A DNA stretch of 64,000 nt, from NCBI GenBank assembly GCA_014898415.1, contig RCTD01000006.1, positions 620,001 through 684,000 of the forward strand, read 5' to 3'. Shown one piece after another: positions 1-9,656 of the stretch (positions within the stretch are counted from its first letter, which is position 1; every line of letters begins with the position of its first letter). Below the pieces are notes generated by a model that worked only from the letters and a program-made list of their open reading frames with translations, did no database searches and was not told where the DNA came from. A program made the translations under genes and the position numbers. This DNA comes from Stromatinia cepivora. Lineage: Eukaryota; Ascomycota; Leotiomycetes; Helotiales; Sclerotiniaceae.

Positions 1-1766
1 CGCCGAAAGAGTTCGAGGATAAGCTCTCATTGAACGCAGGGTCCAAAATTATTCATGCAGAGTTCCCGTGTCCTTTTTTTCTGATTTGCTCAATAAAGAG
101 ATTATGGGGTGGACATTTTGGTAAGACTTATAATTTAACAAAGCAAATCAATAAGTTAACAAGTCAATCCAATCTACAAACGAAAGTTAGCCAACCAATT
201 GGGACAAGAACTGTTAGAGATCTTCTCCTGATCCTCTTTTTCTTTCCACTATTTTTATCAAGTTTGAGCCTTGCGACAAAGTAAATCCATAATCCATAAC
301 CTTACTTCGAATTCATAATTGGATCAAAAGCTTCGCCTCGTCATACTATAATAAGTTAACCCCAACCATCAATTGAAGTTCACGGTCCTTTTGCAATTGA
401 GACTTCTAAAGCATTGACTTTCCCATGTACGGAGTAGTAAAGTCTTATAATTTGTTGATGAAGACATTTTGACTTTGATCAATTTTCCTCTTCATGGTTG
501 ATAAAAGTAAGGTTAATAAGTGGGTAAGTAGTAAAAGTTTGAAAGAAGCAATAATAGGGGAAGGAAAGAAGAAGAAACTTTTTATCAGATTAACCTCGAT
601 TAACCTCGATTAGCCAACCTAATCTTGATATGCAAGTGCGTTTGGTAGACATGGAATATTTGCATGGAAAATTCACTGTACTCTGTAGGTGATGTAGGTG
701 ATGTAGGTGATTACCTAGTAGGTGCTTATTTCCCTTGTGCCTGTCTTCCTCATTCCTCAAATGTGTGATGTGTGATGTGTTCAACCTGGACAATATACTC
801 CATACATATACATCACATCGTACATCATACATTTCGGAAATATATGTTCCTAAAATCTTTTTGTTCATGTAACCTTACCACTCATTGAATGTCGCCGTCC
901 TAATTCGGATTGAAACTGTCAATTTAAAACTGGGGTCATTGAAGACTCGGGAAGATGTGGCTGGTGAATTCTGAATAACACCCACCAGTGCCACCAAACC
1001 TTCCAGTTTCCAGTTTTTTATATGGGTCGACAACAACAACTTGATGGATCAATTACCTCATCTTCATCCTTCTTGACCCATAAACGTCGTATTTCTTCTA
1101 CCAGGAAAAGTATCAGTGACACCTCATCCTGTCTCCATAATCTGTTTCAATTTTCTCCATCAGATTCTCCATCGAAGCTATCACCGAATCTTCTCAACCG
1201 ATCAATTTTTACTCGAGCACGATTGCCGTTGGCCGTTTCCCATCCATCTGCCACAAAGCCACCCCGCCTTCAAACAGAACCTGGTAGACATAGCATACTA
1301 CCTGGGTACTTTAATAAGTAAACTTGGAAGTTGGCACATTGGCACATTGGCACATTGGCACACTGGCACGTCTGTCCCTGGTAACTGCAGAGATCCGATA
1401 ACTGGGATATATTTCTATTTCAAGGTCAGAAGGGGGAAGAATTAAAAACGTCTACTGTACTTGTACTGCCCTGCCCTGCCCTGCCCTGCCCTGTCCTGTG
1501 GATCCACCAGTGATCATTCGAAAATACCTTCCACTTCCAATCCTTTATCGATAGGAAAATATCATTGGGGGATCCATCCTATCCCCAATCAAAATCTACC
1601 CGATAAACCTTGAGGTTTCTCGCAGATTCGCTTCATTTTAATTGTGTAACGGTACTCCATACCTTAACCTTACCTAACACCAACTTTTACCTTGCCGCCT
1701 TATATCGGAAAATTTCAACATTCGAAGCCTCATCCGTTAACCTACGCCTTACATACTTACATATCT
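1..1766. other. Intergenic, upstream of tubulin cofactor B
   Basis: No convincing gene was found. The short open frames here are low-complexity and show no family resemblance. The stretch holds several small tandem arrays: a 9-bp tgatgtagg array near 686-712, an 8-bp ggcacatt array at about 1333-1369, and a 5-bp ccctg array at about 1468-1495. The first bases could be the end of a gene lying left of the window, but nothing here decides that. Confidence 0.6.
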
Positions 1767-1857
1767 ACATACCACATACCACATACCACATACCACATAC
1801 CACATACTACATACTACATACTACATACTACATACTACATACCACATACCACATACC
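1767..1857. repeat. Heptamer satellite (acatacc/acatact), 13 units
   Basis: Thirteen consecutive 7-bp units: five acatacc, five acatact, then three acatacc. The array ends 18 bp before the start codon of the tubulin cofactor B gene, so it probably lies in its 5' leader or core promoter. The block structure (C, T, C variants) suggests expansion of sub-blocks by slippage. Confidence 0.95.
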
Positions 1858-1875
1858 TTACAAATTTCAACAACC

Positions 1876-3290
1876 ATGAATATGCAGACAGCAGGGGATA
1901 TCCCCATGATTGTTAAATCAGAGAACTCCGGATCAGAGCGTCGTATTACTCCATCCTGGTCCATTGGTCAACTAAAATCCAAACTTGTACCCGTGACCGG
2001 TATCCCTTCGTCAGATCAAAAACTCACCTTGTGGATCAACAATCAACAATCAATCGATATTCAAGCTCTAGATGAAGAGAATACACAACTAACAAACTTT
2101 CCATTGGCACCACACGCCGTTATTCACGTGAGTTCGGGAAATTCTTTAGCTTCGTAACGCGAAACATGTCGTGGTACGCTAAGACCTTATCATTCTGCAA
2201 GGCTGTCTTGTCCACTTGATCTCACGGATGTTTCTTTCCAACTCGATATGAGACTTGATCTTCGGTATCGCATTGCTACTAGGCCAGGTTGTCATTTCAA
2301 CATCATATGATAGTTCATGCCGATGTGTACCAGGTTGCCCCAATAGTTCATTCCATGATACTTAAGCCATTGAGATGATAAATCTTAATTTATATAGTCT
2401 ACTCATCTCGCTGATATTGCTTTGCGTGGGTTAGTTTCCTTCCATACAGCCAGGCCAAGTGTTCCATCATACTTCTAGTGGATATTTTTTGACACGGACA
2501 TGACAAGTTTTGTTCGTTGTCCATGAACTATTTGCCGTAACCTGAGCTCCATCAAGTGGATTCATTATTGCATTAATGTTGGTCTCACTCTGAGTCAAGG
2601 TGTGCTGTATCCGAAGTCTAAACAAGCATTCAATACCTGCAAGCACAAACCTACTATTCTCCATTGTCAAGTCTGGCAATACTCTATGAACGGCACGTAT
2701 CATTTTATGTCTTTCCCACCTGTTTTTCCCAATCTATTGTACGGAACCTTCCGCCAATTAAGCCTGGCTAATTTTAAAAATGCTAACACAATTCCTTTCA
2801 GGTAACTGATACCCGTGCTCCTGGACTACGTGAAAATTACACCGATGTTTCCGCAGTCGAGAAATACACACTTCCCGTAGAATCCTACGAGAAACGAACC
2901 AACAGCGTTCTTGCCTGGAAAAAGAATGAAAAGCTCGGGCGATTCAACCCAGATGCTCCAACTCTTCTCGATGCCAAGCTCGCAGTCTACGACAATGAGA
3001 TTAAAGAGAAAGGTATCTCAGTAGGAAAGAGATGCCGAGTTGGTGAAGATGATTCCAGAAGAGGTGAAGTCATGTATGTAGGTGATGTTGAAGAAATTCC
3101 AGGTGGAGCAGGTAAATGGATCGGGATTAAATTAGATGAACCTGTCGGAAAGAATGATGGTAGTTTAGGTGGAAAACGATATTGGGGTAAAGATGGTGAT
3201 GGGAAATTCGGCGTCTTTGTTAGACCTGAAAGAGTTACTGTCGGAGATTTTCCTGTATTGGATGATTTGGAGGATATGGAGGAGATGTAA
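1876..3290 (+). CDS. ALF1: Tubulin-folding cofactor B (CAP-Gly protein), 246 aa
   Basis: Exons 1876-2127 and 2802-3290. Cofactor B captures alpha-tubulin after CCT and, with cofactor E, feeds it into the tubulin dimer-assembly pathway in the cytosol. The N-terminal ~85 residues look like the ubiquitin-like domain of the family (SWSIGQLKSKL, then a TxFPLAPHAVIHV end). A linker contains ENYTDVSAVEKYTLP. The C-terminal half is a CAP-Gly domain with the diagnostic GKNDGS and a KFGVFVRPERV strand. The protein ends in acidic DLEDMEEM, like the acidic tail that binds cofactor E. The ATG at 1876 begins the conserved domain directly. The intron is 674 nt, very long for this genome, with donor gtgagt, a tgctaacac branch site and a cttcag-like acceptor; it joins in phase 0 (HV|VTD region). 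Identification is firm; the yeast name is used by homology. Confidence 0.93.
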
Positions 3291-3550
3291 ATGGTGTTGA
3301 TAACTATTTGCATGGTGTTTGCACTTCTTGCGGAATCAGAATGGCTTATTAGAGATATCTGTTGAATAGTGCATATTCACGCTAGAATAAATCTTTGCAT
3401 TTCTCATGAGTAACTTGGTTATATGTATAGATCAATATTGGTTGAACTTAAGATATCTCATCTCTCAACATTACAACAACTTCAATTCTCCATATCTGAT
3501 TCATATCTTTTGATTTCCTTTCTCTTCTTGTCTCAGTATTATATTATTAT

Positions 3551-3699
3551 TGTCACGGGTTCACTACCCCGTTCCTAGCTAGTCTGTATGGATGCCTCAG
3601 GCATATATTCCCCATATAGTCGGCGCTCCTCCTAGCACCTTCTTCCCTCCTACGTAGAATATCATCGTATTGCCTAAGGCCCCTTCCTATGCCGTGATA
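3551..3699. mobile_element. Solo-LTR-like (or MITE-like) insertion, 149 bp
   Basis: The element begins TGTCACGG and ends CCGTGATA, so the termini are near-perfect 8-bp inverted repeats of TG...CA type, with the final CA apparently changed to TA. It is flanked on both sides by the 5-bp direct repeat ATTAT (3546-3550 and 3700-3704), as expected for a target-site duplication. Its GC content is higher than the surrounding DNA. It contains no coding capacity. A solo LTR left by recombination is the simplest reading; a small inverted-repeat element with a 5-bp duplication is the alternative. Confidence 0.6.
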
Positions 3700-3704
3700 A
3701 TTAT

Positions 3705-4140
3705 CAACTTTAATACTATTAAATCTCTTTCGATATCTTGTTAGATATCGGTGGTTGATATTTTTATACTTTATATTTAGTATATATAATACTTCAAATT
3801 CTCAAATTGAATACTCAAAATAAATATATTATTTTCATTATTTTCATTATTTTATTCATTTCTCTTCTTTAGTTCTACTTCTCTTTTACTTTTTTATCTC
3901 TATTTTTCTTTTTTACATCTCTATTTCTACTTCTTTTTTATTCCTTTCTATTCTCTCTCTTTCTCTTTCTCTCTTTTCTTCTTTCTCTCTTTCTCTCTTT
4001 TCTTCTTTCTTTATCTTTTCAACTCCTCTTTATTTTTTCTCTTCTTCTTATTTATATATACTATATTATATATATATTATATTATTTCAATATAAATACT
4101 AATTCAATTATACATCCATTCTTACTAATTTAATTATTCA
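3705..4140. other. AT-rich and pyrimidine-rich intergenic DNA
   Basis: This stretch has no gene. About 3850-4045 is a long polypyrimidine run of tct/ctt blocks on the + strand. It is followed by short TA-rich palindromic sequence at about 4050-4085. It lies between the solo-LTR-like element and the 2.33-kb LTR element. Confidence 0.7.
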
Positions 4141-4145
4141 TCTAG

Positions 4146-4335
4146 TGTGAGAATCACAGCAAAGAATCGGTTAATTTCGAATAACAGTAGGTTTGGGTTT
4201 AAAATCAAAACTTTTCATTACTTTCTCTAAATGGTATTGAAGAATTCCCCTCTATATAGGTGAAAACTCTTCAAACTAGCGTACAATTCGGCCTGCTTTC
4301 GGCTAGCCTTAGTTTCGTAGTTGAGGTTCGTAATA
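4146..4335. repeat. Left LTR of the non-coding element
   Basis: 190 bp, paired with 6290-6479. The last dinucleotide is TA where the right copy has CA. Preceded by the target duplicate TCTAG. Confidence 0.88.
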
Positions 4336-4419
4336 GAGCCTTCCTTTCCGAAGCTTTCGTCCTCGAAAGCTTTTGAAGTGAAACCATTTAAGTTGAAATA
4401 TCCAATCGAAACCAATATC

Positions 4420-4700
4420 ATTCGATGTTGTATTGTATGCCTTTTCGTGAAACCATCGTAGATCCATCGATATTGTATTGTATGCCCTTTCGTAGAACCA
4501 TCGATATTATGTTGTATGTCTTTTCGTAGAACCATCGATATTGTGTTGTATACCTTTTCGTAAAACCATCGTAGATCCATCGATATTGTGTTGTATGCCT
4601 TTTCGTAGAACCATTGATATTGTGTTGTATATCTTTTCGTAAAACCATCGTAGATCCATCGATATTGTGTTGTATGCTTTTTCGTAGAACCATTGTAGAT
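4420..4700. repeat. 34/46-bp tandem repeat inside the LTR element
   Basis: About seven imperfect copies of a unit with core aaccatcgatattgtgttg followed by tatgccttttcgtag. Some units carry an extra 12-bp gtagatccatcg insert, giving 46-bp units. The longer open frames on the minus strand here are artefacts of this array and do not resemble a known protein. Confidence 0.85.
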
Positions 4701-4914
4701 CCTTTCAACTCTTCTAATTCCTTTATTCCTACTCTACAATAGTCGGCCGAGCTGAAACTCCAATGGAGAACTCCATACAACGACTAAATCTATAATAATT
4801 CCTCCAATAATGAAATTATAATGCCTATATCTTCATTTTATGAAGTTCAGCATTTTCACTTCTTTGAAAACTCTTCAATATCATTTAAAAACCTCTGTAT
4901 ATATATTCATTTTC

Positions 4915-5060
4915 GATCCATTTTCAATTCGATTTCAATACGATTTCGATACGATTTCGATAGGTATGTTTTCGATTTGGTATGCTTTCGATTTGGTATG
5001 CTTTCGATTCGGTATACTTTCGATTCAAATTCGGTATGCTTTTGGTTTGGGTTCGGTATG
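4915..5060. repeat. Short-unit repeats (ggtatgctttcgattt) inside the LTR element
   Basis: Repeats of about 16-17 bp built on ttcgat and ggtatgctttcgatt, degenerating at both ends. A 10-bp G run follows at 5159-5168. No coding signal. Confidence 0.75.
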
Positions 5061-5614
5061 CTTTCTAATATGATGAGTAGGGGATATTGATGCTTCCCTT
5101 TTTTGGATCGATATCCTTGTCGATTTTAATGATCCTGTAGGTTCGGTAAATAATAAAAGGGGGGGGGGTTTTCAATTTGCTTTTTCTTTTGAAACCTGAA
5201 ATATAAATATATTATATTCCTTAATACCATTAAATTTGCATCAAAAAATGATAACTCCAATAAATACTGTTTCGTTTTCAGCTAATATACTAGTTTTCCG
5301 ATGTGGATCCGATTGTTTGCAACCAGTTTTCATCAGTGATCCTTTAGAATCATATAAGGGCTAGTTTCACCCCTCCTTTTGGAAAAGGCCTGGCATTCCA
5401 TCAAAGGGAAAAGGCTTCAAGTATTCCGCCAGGGTTTTGTTTTTGAAAATAGAAATGTGGCTAATATCGTATATAAATTCGTTCATTGTATTTTTTAAAG
5501 ATAATATTATTATATTTTTTAACAATAATATCAAAAGCTTTATTATCATTATTTATAAATCCGCTCATTATACTCCTCAAAGGTAATACCAAAGACTTCA
5601 TTATCATCATTTCA

Positions 5615-5689
5615 ACTTCAATATCTTCAACTTCAATATCTTCAATTTCAATATCTTCAACTTCAATATCTTCAACTTCAATATCTTCA
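5615..5689. repeat. 15-bp tandem repeat, five copies
   Basis: Five units of acttcaatatcttca; one unit has att in place of act at its start. On the minus strand they would read as repeated VEDIE pentapeptides. The surrounding frames show no family similarity, so a protein is not claimed. Confidence 0.85.
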
Positions 5690-5957
5690 ACTTTTCCAAC
5701 AACTTTTATATTCAAATTCTTCACTTTTCCGATAGGGTTTCGAAGGTTTTCCATATACTTTCGTTTTTTCGTCCTTTTGTTTGAATGATTTGTATGATTT
5801 AAGAATTCGCTTTCGAATTTCGTAAAATAGGGTAGGGTTCGGTTCGTATATCATATTCATATCTTTCGAATATATCTTTTCAATTCCTTCTTCTTGTTTT
5901 TCTTGATTTTCTTGATTCAAAGGTTTTTCGTAATATTTTGGTAGGTTTTTCGACAAT

Positions 5958-6215
5958 ATTCCGAAGGGTCTTCGAAAATTCGTTTTGAGGTCAAATTCGT
6001 ATATGTTTTGAGGGTAAATTTCGAAGGGTTTTCGAAGGTTCGTTTTGAGGTCAAATTCGTATATATTTTGAGGGTAAATTTCGAAAGGTTTTCGAAGGTT
6101 TTCGATAATATTCCGAAGGGTTTTCGAAAGCTCGTTTCGAAGCTAAATTCATATATGTTTTGAGGGTAATTTTCGAAGATGAATTCTGAAGGGTTTTCGA
6201 AGGGTTTTCGAAGGT
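5958..6215. repeat. About 60-bp tandem repeat rich in TTCGAA
   Basis: Roughly three and a half imperfect copies of a ~59-bp unit containing ttcgaagggttttcgaagg and ttttgaggtcaaattcgtat. The palindrome TTCGAA recurs many times, so single strands could fold extensively. Lies just before the right LTR. Confidence 0.8.
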
Positions 6216-6289
6216 TCGAATGAATCAAAAAAATGAGGTTATTCCCAAAATTAATCGACGAGTTGCTTTCAAGGGAGAATGAAAAGAAT

Positions 6290-6479
6290 TGTGAGAATCA
6301 TAGCAAAGAATCGGTTAATTTCGAATAACAGTAGGTTTGGGTTTAGAATCAAAACTTTTCATTACTTTCTCTAAATGGTATTGAAGAATTCCCCTCTATA
6401 TAGGTGAAAACTCTTCAAACTAGCGTACAATTCGGCCCGCTTTCGGCTAGCCTTAGTTTCGTAGTTGAGGTTCGTAACA
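6290..6479. repeat. Right LTR of the non-coding element
   Basis: 190 bp, 98% identical to 4146-4335. It ends in CA and is followed directly by the target duplicate TCTAG at 6480-6484. Confidence 0.88.
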
Positions 6480-6486
6480 TCTAGTC

Positions 6487-6682
6487 TCTATAATCTATAA
6501 TCTATAATCTATAATCTATAATCTATAATCTATAATCTATAATCTATAATCTATAATCTATAATCTATAATCTATAATCTATAATCTATAATCTATAATC
6601 TATAATCTATAATCTATAATCTATAATCTATAATCTATAATCTATAATCTATAATCTATAATCTATAATCTATAATCTATAA
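6487..6682. repeat. Heptamer satellite (tctataa), 28 perfect units
   Basis: Twenty-eight uninterrupted units of 7 bp begin 2 bp after the target duplicate of the LTR element. The uniformity implies recent expansion. No coding function. Confidence 0.95.
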
Positions 6683-6764
6683 TCTATATTATCTCTTTTA
6701 ATCCTTATTCTATAGTCTTAATTCATTTCCTATAGTTTGAGTAGTTGGATCTAGATCTAGTTCC

Positions 6765-6871
6765 AGATATGAGATATGAGATATGAGATATGAGATATGA
6801 GATATGAGATATGAGATATGAGATATGAGATATGAGATATAAAATATGAGATATAAGATATGAGATATAAT
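6765..6871. repeat. Heptamer satellite (agatatg), 10 perfect units plus degenerate tail
   Basis: Ten perfect 7-bp units at 6765-6834, then imperfect copies with single-base changes to about 6871. It is a second, different 7-bp array within 100 bp of the previous one. Confidence 0.92.
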
Positions 6872-7615
6872 ATAGAGAGTATTGGATTAGAAATGTGTAT
6901 ATATATTATATTATATATATTTTATTTTCAGATGCAAAAATAAAAAGGATGAGAAGGTTTTCCACACCTATCTCGCCCAATCCAGTCAATCTACCCCCTC
7001 TACGTCCCCCATTCATATAATCCAGTCAATCTACCTCACATCTCATATATCGCACAGCACTCCCCAGTCTTCCCAATCTCCCTTATCTCTCTTAGCTATC
7101 ACCCTCCCCTTCCTCTTCTCTCCCTCCCCACCCCATGTTCTTCAATCCTAACCCTCCACCCCTTTATCTCCTAACAATTCCTTTTCGTTTTCTTTTCTCT
7201 TTTCGTAGATTTTTAGATGTATTATTTATATATATATATATATATTACTCCTACACATCTATACTCTTACATTTTTCATTTTCACATTATCATTTTTACA
7301 ATTTCATAATATCTAATGTTTTTCCTCTTATTTAATCTATTCTTTGAGTTATAGTTATATTGTCATCTTATCAGGTATTCTCGCATGCTATACTAGGTAA
7401 TCTTATGTTTTTAATTTATATGGTACAGTGTACAGTACGGTATACAGGCACACATACTAGAAATCATGTATGCGTATACAACTCCAATCTATTCTCAAAA
7501 CTACAAGGGGAAATACATCATATCATATCATATCAAATCCATTCTTCTCCATTCCCCTCCTATCCTCCTCCCAACCCTTCATTCCCCTCCAAACATCAAC
7601 AATCAACCCGTTCGA
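6872..7615. other. Intergenic, 3' side of the aldo/keto reductase gene
   Basis: AT-rich, then C-rich DNA with a short (TA)n run near 7228-7244. The small open frames are low-complexity (poly-Ser/Pro/Ile) with no recognisable family, and none is called. Confidence 0.6.
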
Positions 7616-9303
7616 TTAATCCCTACCCCATCTACTCCCACGCCACAAATCAACAAGCCGTCCCTCTCTCTTCCTAATCTTTGCCCCTTCAATCCTCTGC
7701 CTCTTGATTTCCTCTAGGATCATTTGGGGAGTAGCTCCTTCCCTTAAAAGTTTCTCTTTTGCCTGTTTATTTTTTTGGTATCGGGTTGCGTGGTTTTCTT
7801 TTTTGATGCGCCGGGGATATATACATGTACGTACAATTGTATTTGTGCTAAGTCCGTCGCGTGAGCTGTGGGGATCAATTGGATCGAATGCTGAGGAGGT
7901 TACGTCGTTTATTGGCTGGTCTTGTGGCATGGTTTTGGGTCTCCTCATATTCACATACGCTTTACTCCTTCCATCCACATCGTCCCTCTCATCTATATCC
8001 CAACCTAAATCCTTAAAAAGCCGCTCCGCCGCTGTCTCCACCCTCTCCCACCTCTCCTTCCCTTTCTTGATACTCCACTTCTCCAACGCCCTTAGCGCTT
8101 TCATATCATACTTCATTTTCTTCATATCCGCTCTTCCATCCAATATTGTAATCCTATGTTCTCTTAGTGCTAATAATAACGCATGTATTGCCAATTTCCT
8201 GTTTCCTCCTTGAGGATACCCGAGATCATCGAGTATAGCGCATATTTCAAAAGCTAATGGGCCATGGGCTATTTGATGCATTGCGATTGTGGTCCAGAAC
8301 GATTGGAAGACCATGTCTGTTTTTGAGGGTTGGAAATTATGGAACCCGACATCTTTTCCGTTGTGGTTTTTGTAGCGGTTGGTGTATACTGATGGAAGAA
8401 TCTTTTCCTCATTTCTTTTGGATTCATTTTGATCCGAGACGCCATGTTGCTCTTGGTCTTGTCCAATAATATCATCCTCGCCTATCCTCTTCAATTCCTT
8501 ATCCGCAATCCCCAAGCTCCTTATAGGATGTGGAACATAAGTTGACAACACCTCCCAAGCTTCTTTAGTTTCTGCTCTCGTAGAATATGGTGAACGCAGT
8601 ATTAGACAATCAATATAAGTATCCTTTTCATCTTCTGATGTCTTGAGATTTTTAAGCGATGAAGCAATAGAGCTACGGATTTGTTGAGATACAGATGCAG
8701 ACATGGAATATGGAAATGTTTCTAACGCTCGTTCTAAGGCTTGTTCCCCTCGTTTAGTTTCCGGGAGTGTATGGAGATTTTGACCTTCGGGTGGTGCAAA
8801 TGTAGTTTGGATCTTTTGATTTAATTAGAGATATAATTCTCTCATCTCGCACAACATGATGAAAAAAAGATGAATTTTTTTTAAAAAAAATTGCTGATAC
8901 AGATAAAAAAAGTGTCACCTACATAAAGATCTTCTCTTTCCACCTTCCCCTCCTCAATCGCCCTCCTAATTCCTTCTCCAACAGCCTTTTCATCATACCT
9001 ATGCGGTTCGGCCCCCGTTTCTATACCCCTATATCCAGTGTTTATAGCATGGTAAACTAAATCTGCAGTTTTTTCCTGGTGCCATGACGTGCTGTATATA
9101 ATTCGAGGAATGGTAATTCGAGAAGCCGTATCGATATTTACGATAGAGGGTTGAAGGATCCTAGATAACTTTGTGGTAGATATGGAGGCTAGTCTCGTGA
9201 TTTGGTTAGGGAGACGAGATGGTATTTTGAGACATCTGGTTCTGGATTGTACGAGACCAGCTTGATGAATCAAGAGTGAAGAGAAACGAGGATTGGTAAG
9301 CAT
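7616..9303 (-). CDS. Aldo/keto reductase-like protein with degenerate active site, 525 aa
   Basis: Minus-strand exons 9303-8923 and 8812-7616. The 110-nt intron (donor gtaggt, acceptor aaaag) joins DLY|IQTTF in phase 0 and restores the family reading. The aldo/keto reductase pattern is clear: GYRGIETG...YDEKAVGEGI, then IQTTFAPPEGQ, YIDCLILRSPYS, IRSLGI, LPSVYTNRY, MVFQSFWTT and ITILDG. The family normally reduces carbonyls with NADPH using Asp, Tyr, Lys and His. Here the matching positions read Glu95, Tyr103, Thr131 and Arg200, so only Tyr remains and normal catalysis is doubtful. About 65 residues precede the barrel; they are rich in Arg, Ser and Leu with almost no acid, which suggests a mitochondrial presequence. 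After about residue 400 there is a 125-residue Lys/Arg-rich tail foreign to the family. It is divergent from the next gene and shares a 353-bp upstream region with it. An extra intron in the 3' half cannot be excluded. Confidence 0.75.
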
Positions 9304-9656
9304 CAGTGACCTTCCTTATTGGTAATTGAGGATATTAATTATATGACTTTAACGAAGAATGATGGTGGGATTTTGATATGTTATGTTGAGTTTGGGCATG
9401 CGCACCAATTGTTTGGTTTGTGTGTAGGATGAAAAGATCCGTGATCGTGAATGGATCGTCGCGTAAGACTTCTTGATTTGGTAATTCCGAAGATATTCCA
9501 TTGAGTGGGGGGTTGATGTTGGCGGGGTAAATAAATATTATATTTATGAACCAACTGCATCTCGTACGTCATTATTTTATTTCTCACATATCTCAGCGGA
9601 ACTATATACAGTTTTACCAATTCATCACAAGTGAATATAGTAATACATACAAAACA
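9304..9656. promoter_or_regulatory. Shared divergent promoter region
   Basis: 353 bp between the start codons of the aldo/keto reductase-like gene (minus) and the dehydrogenase gene (plus). An AT-rich TAAATAAATATTATATTT stretch near 9527-9545 could serve as a TATA-like element for the + strand gene. Divergent transcription of two oxidoreductase genes suggests possible co-regulation, but this is inference. Confidence 0.45.

Larger units (their letters stand above)
4146..6479. mobile_element. Non-coding LTR-bounded element, 2,334 bp
   Basis: Two direct repeats of exactly 190 bp (4146-4335 and 6290-6479) differ at four positions, all transitions. Each starts TGTGAG. The right copy ends TAACA, the left TAATA, giving canonical TG...CA ends with one C-to-T change. 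The host sequence TCTAG is duplicated on both sides (4141-4145 and 6480-6484), so this is a single complete insertion. The interior has no reverse transcriptase, integrase or Gag-like frame; its open frames are translations of tandem repeats. A purine tract (about 6272-6288) abuts the right LTR, but a purine-rich tract also abuts the left LTR on the other strand, and no TGG primer-binding site is evident, so orientation is uncertain. Best described as a TRIM/LARD-type non-autonomous retrotransposon. Confidence 0.85.

Noticed and set aside
590..868. 92-codon minus-strand frame
   Set aside because: Low-complexity His/Leu translation of the tgatgtagg array; no family and no splice partner.
4227..4780. 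Overlapping minus-strand frames of about 120 codons
   Set aside because: They are read-through of a 34/46-bp tandem array within the LTR element.
5461..6228. Frames with VEDIE repeats or Phe/Lys-rich sequence
   Set aside because: Period equals the 15-bp and ~60-bp DNA repeats; no conserved domain, so treated as repeat DNA.
6487..6871. CRISPR-like array
   Set aside because: Simple head-to-tail 7-bp satellites without unique spacers, in a eukaryotic context.
7704..8213. 169-codon plus-strand frame
   Set aside because: Antisense shadow of the aldo/keto reductase exon 2; hydrophobic and without family resemblance.
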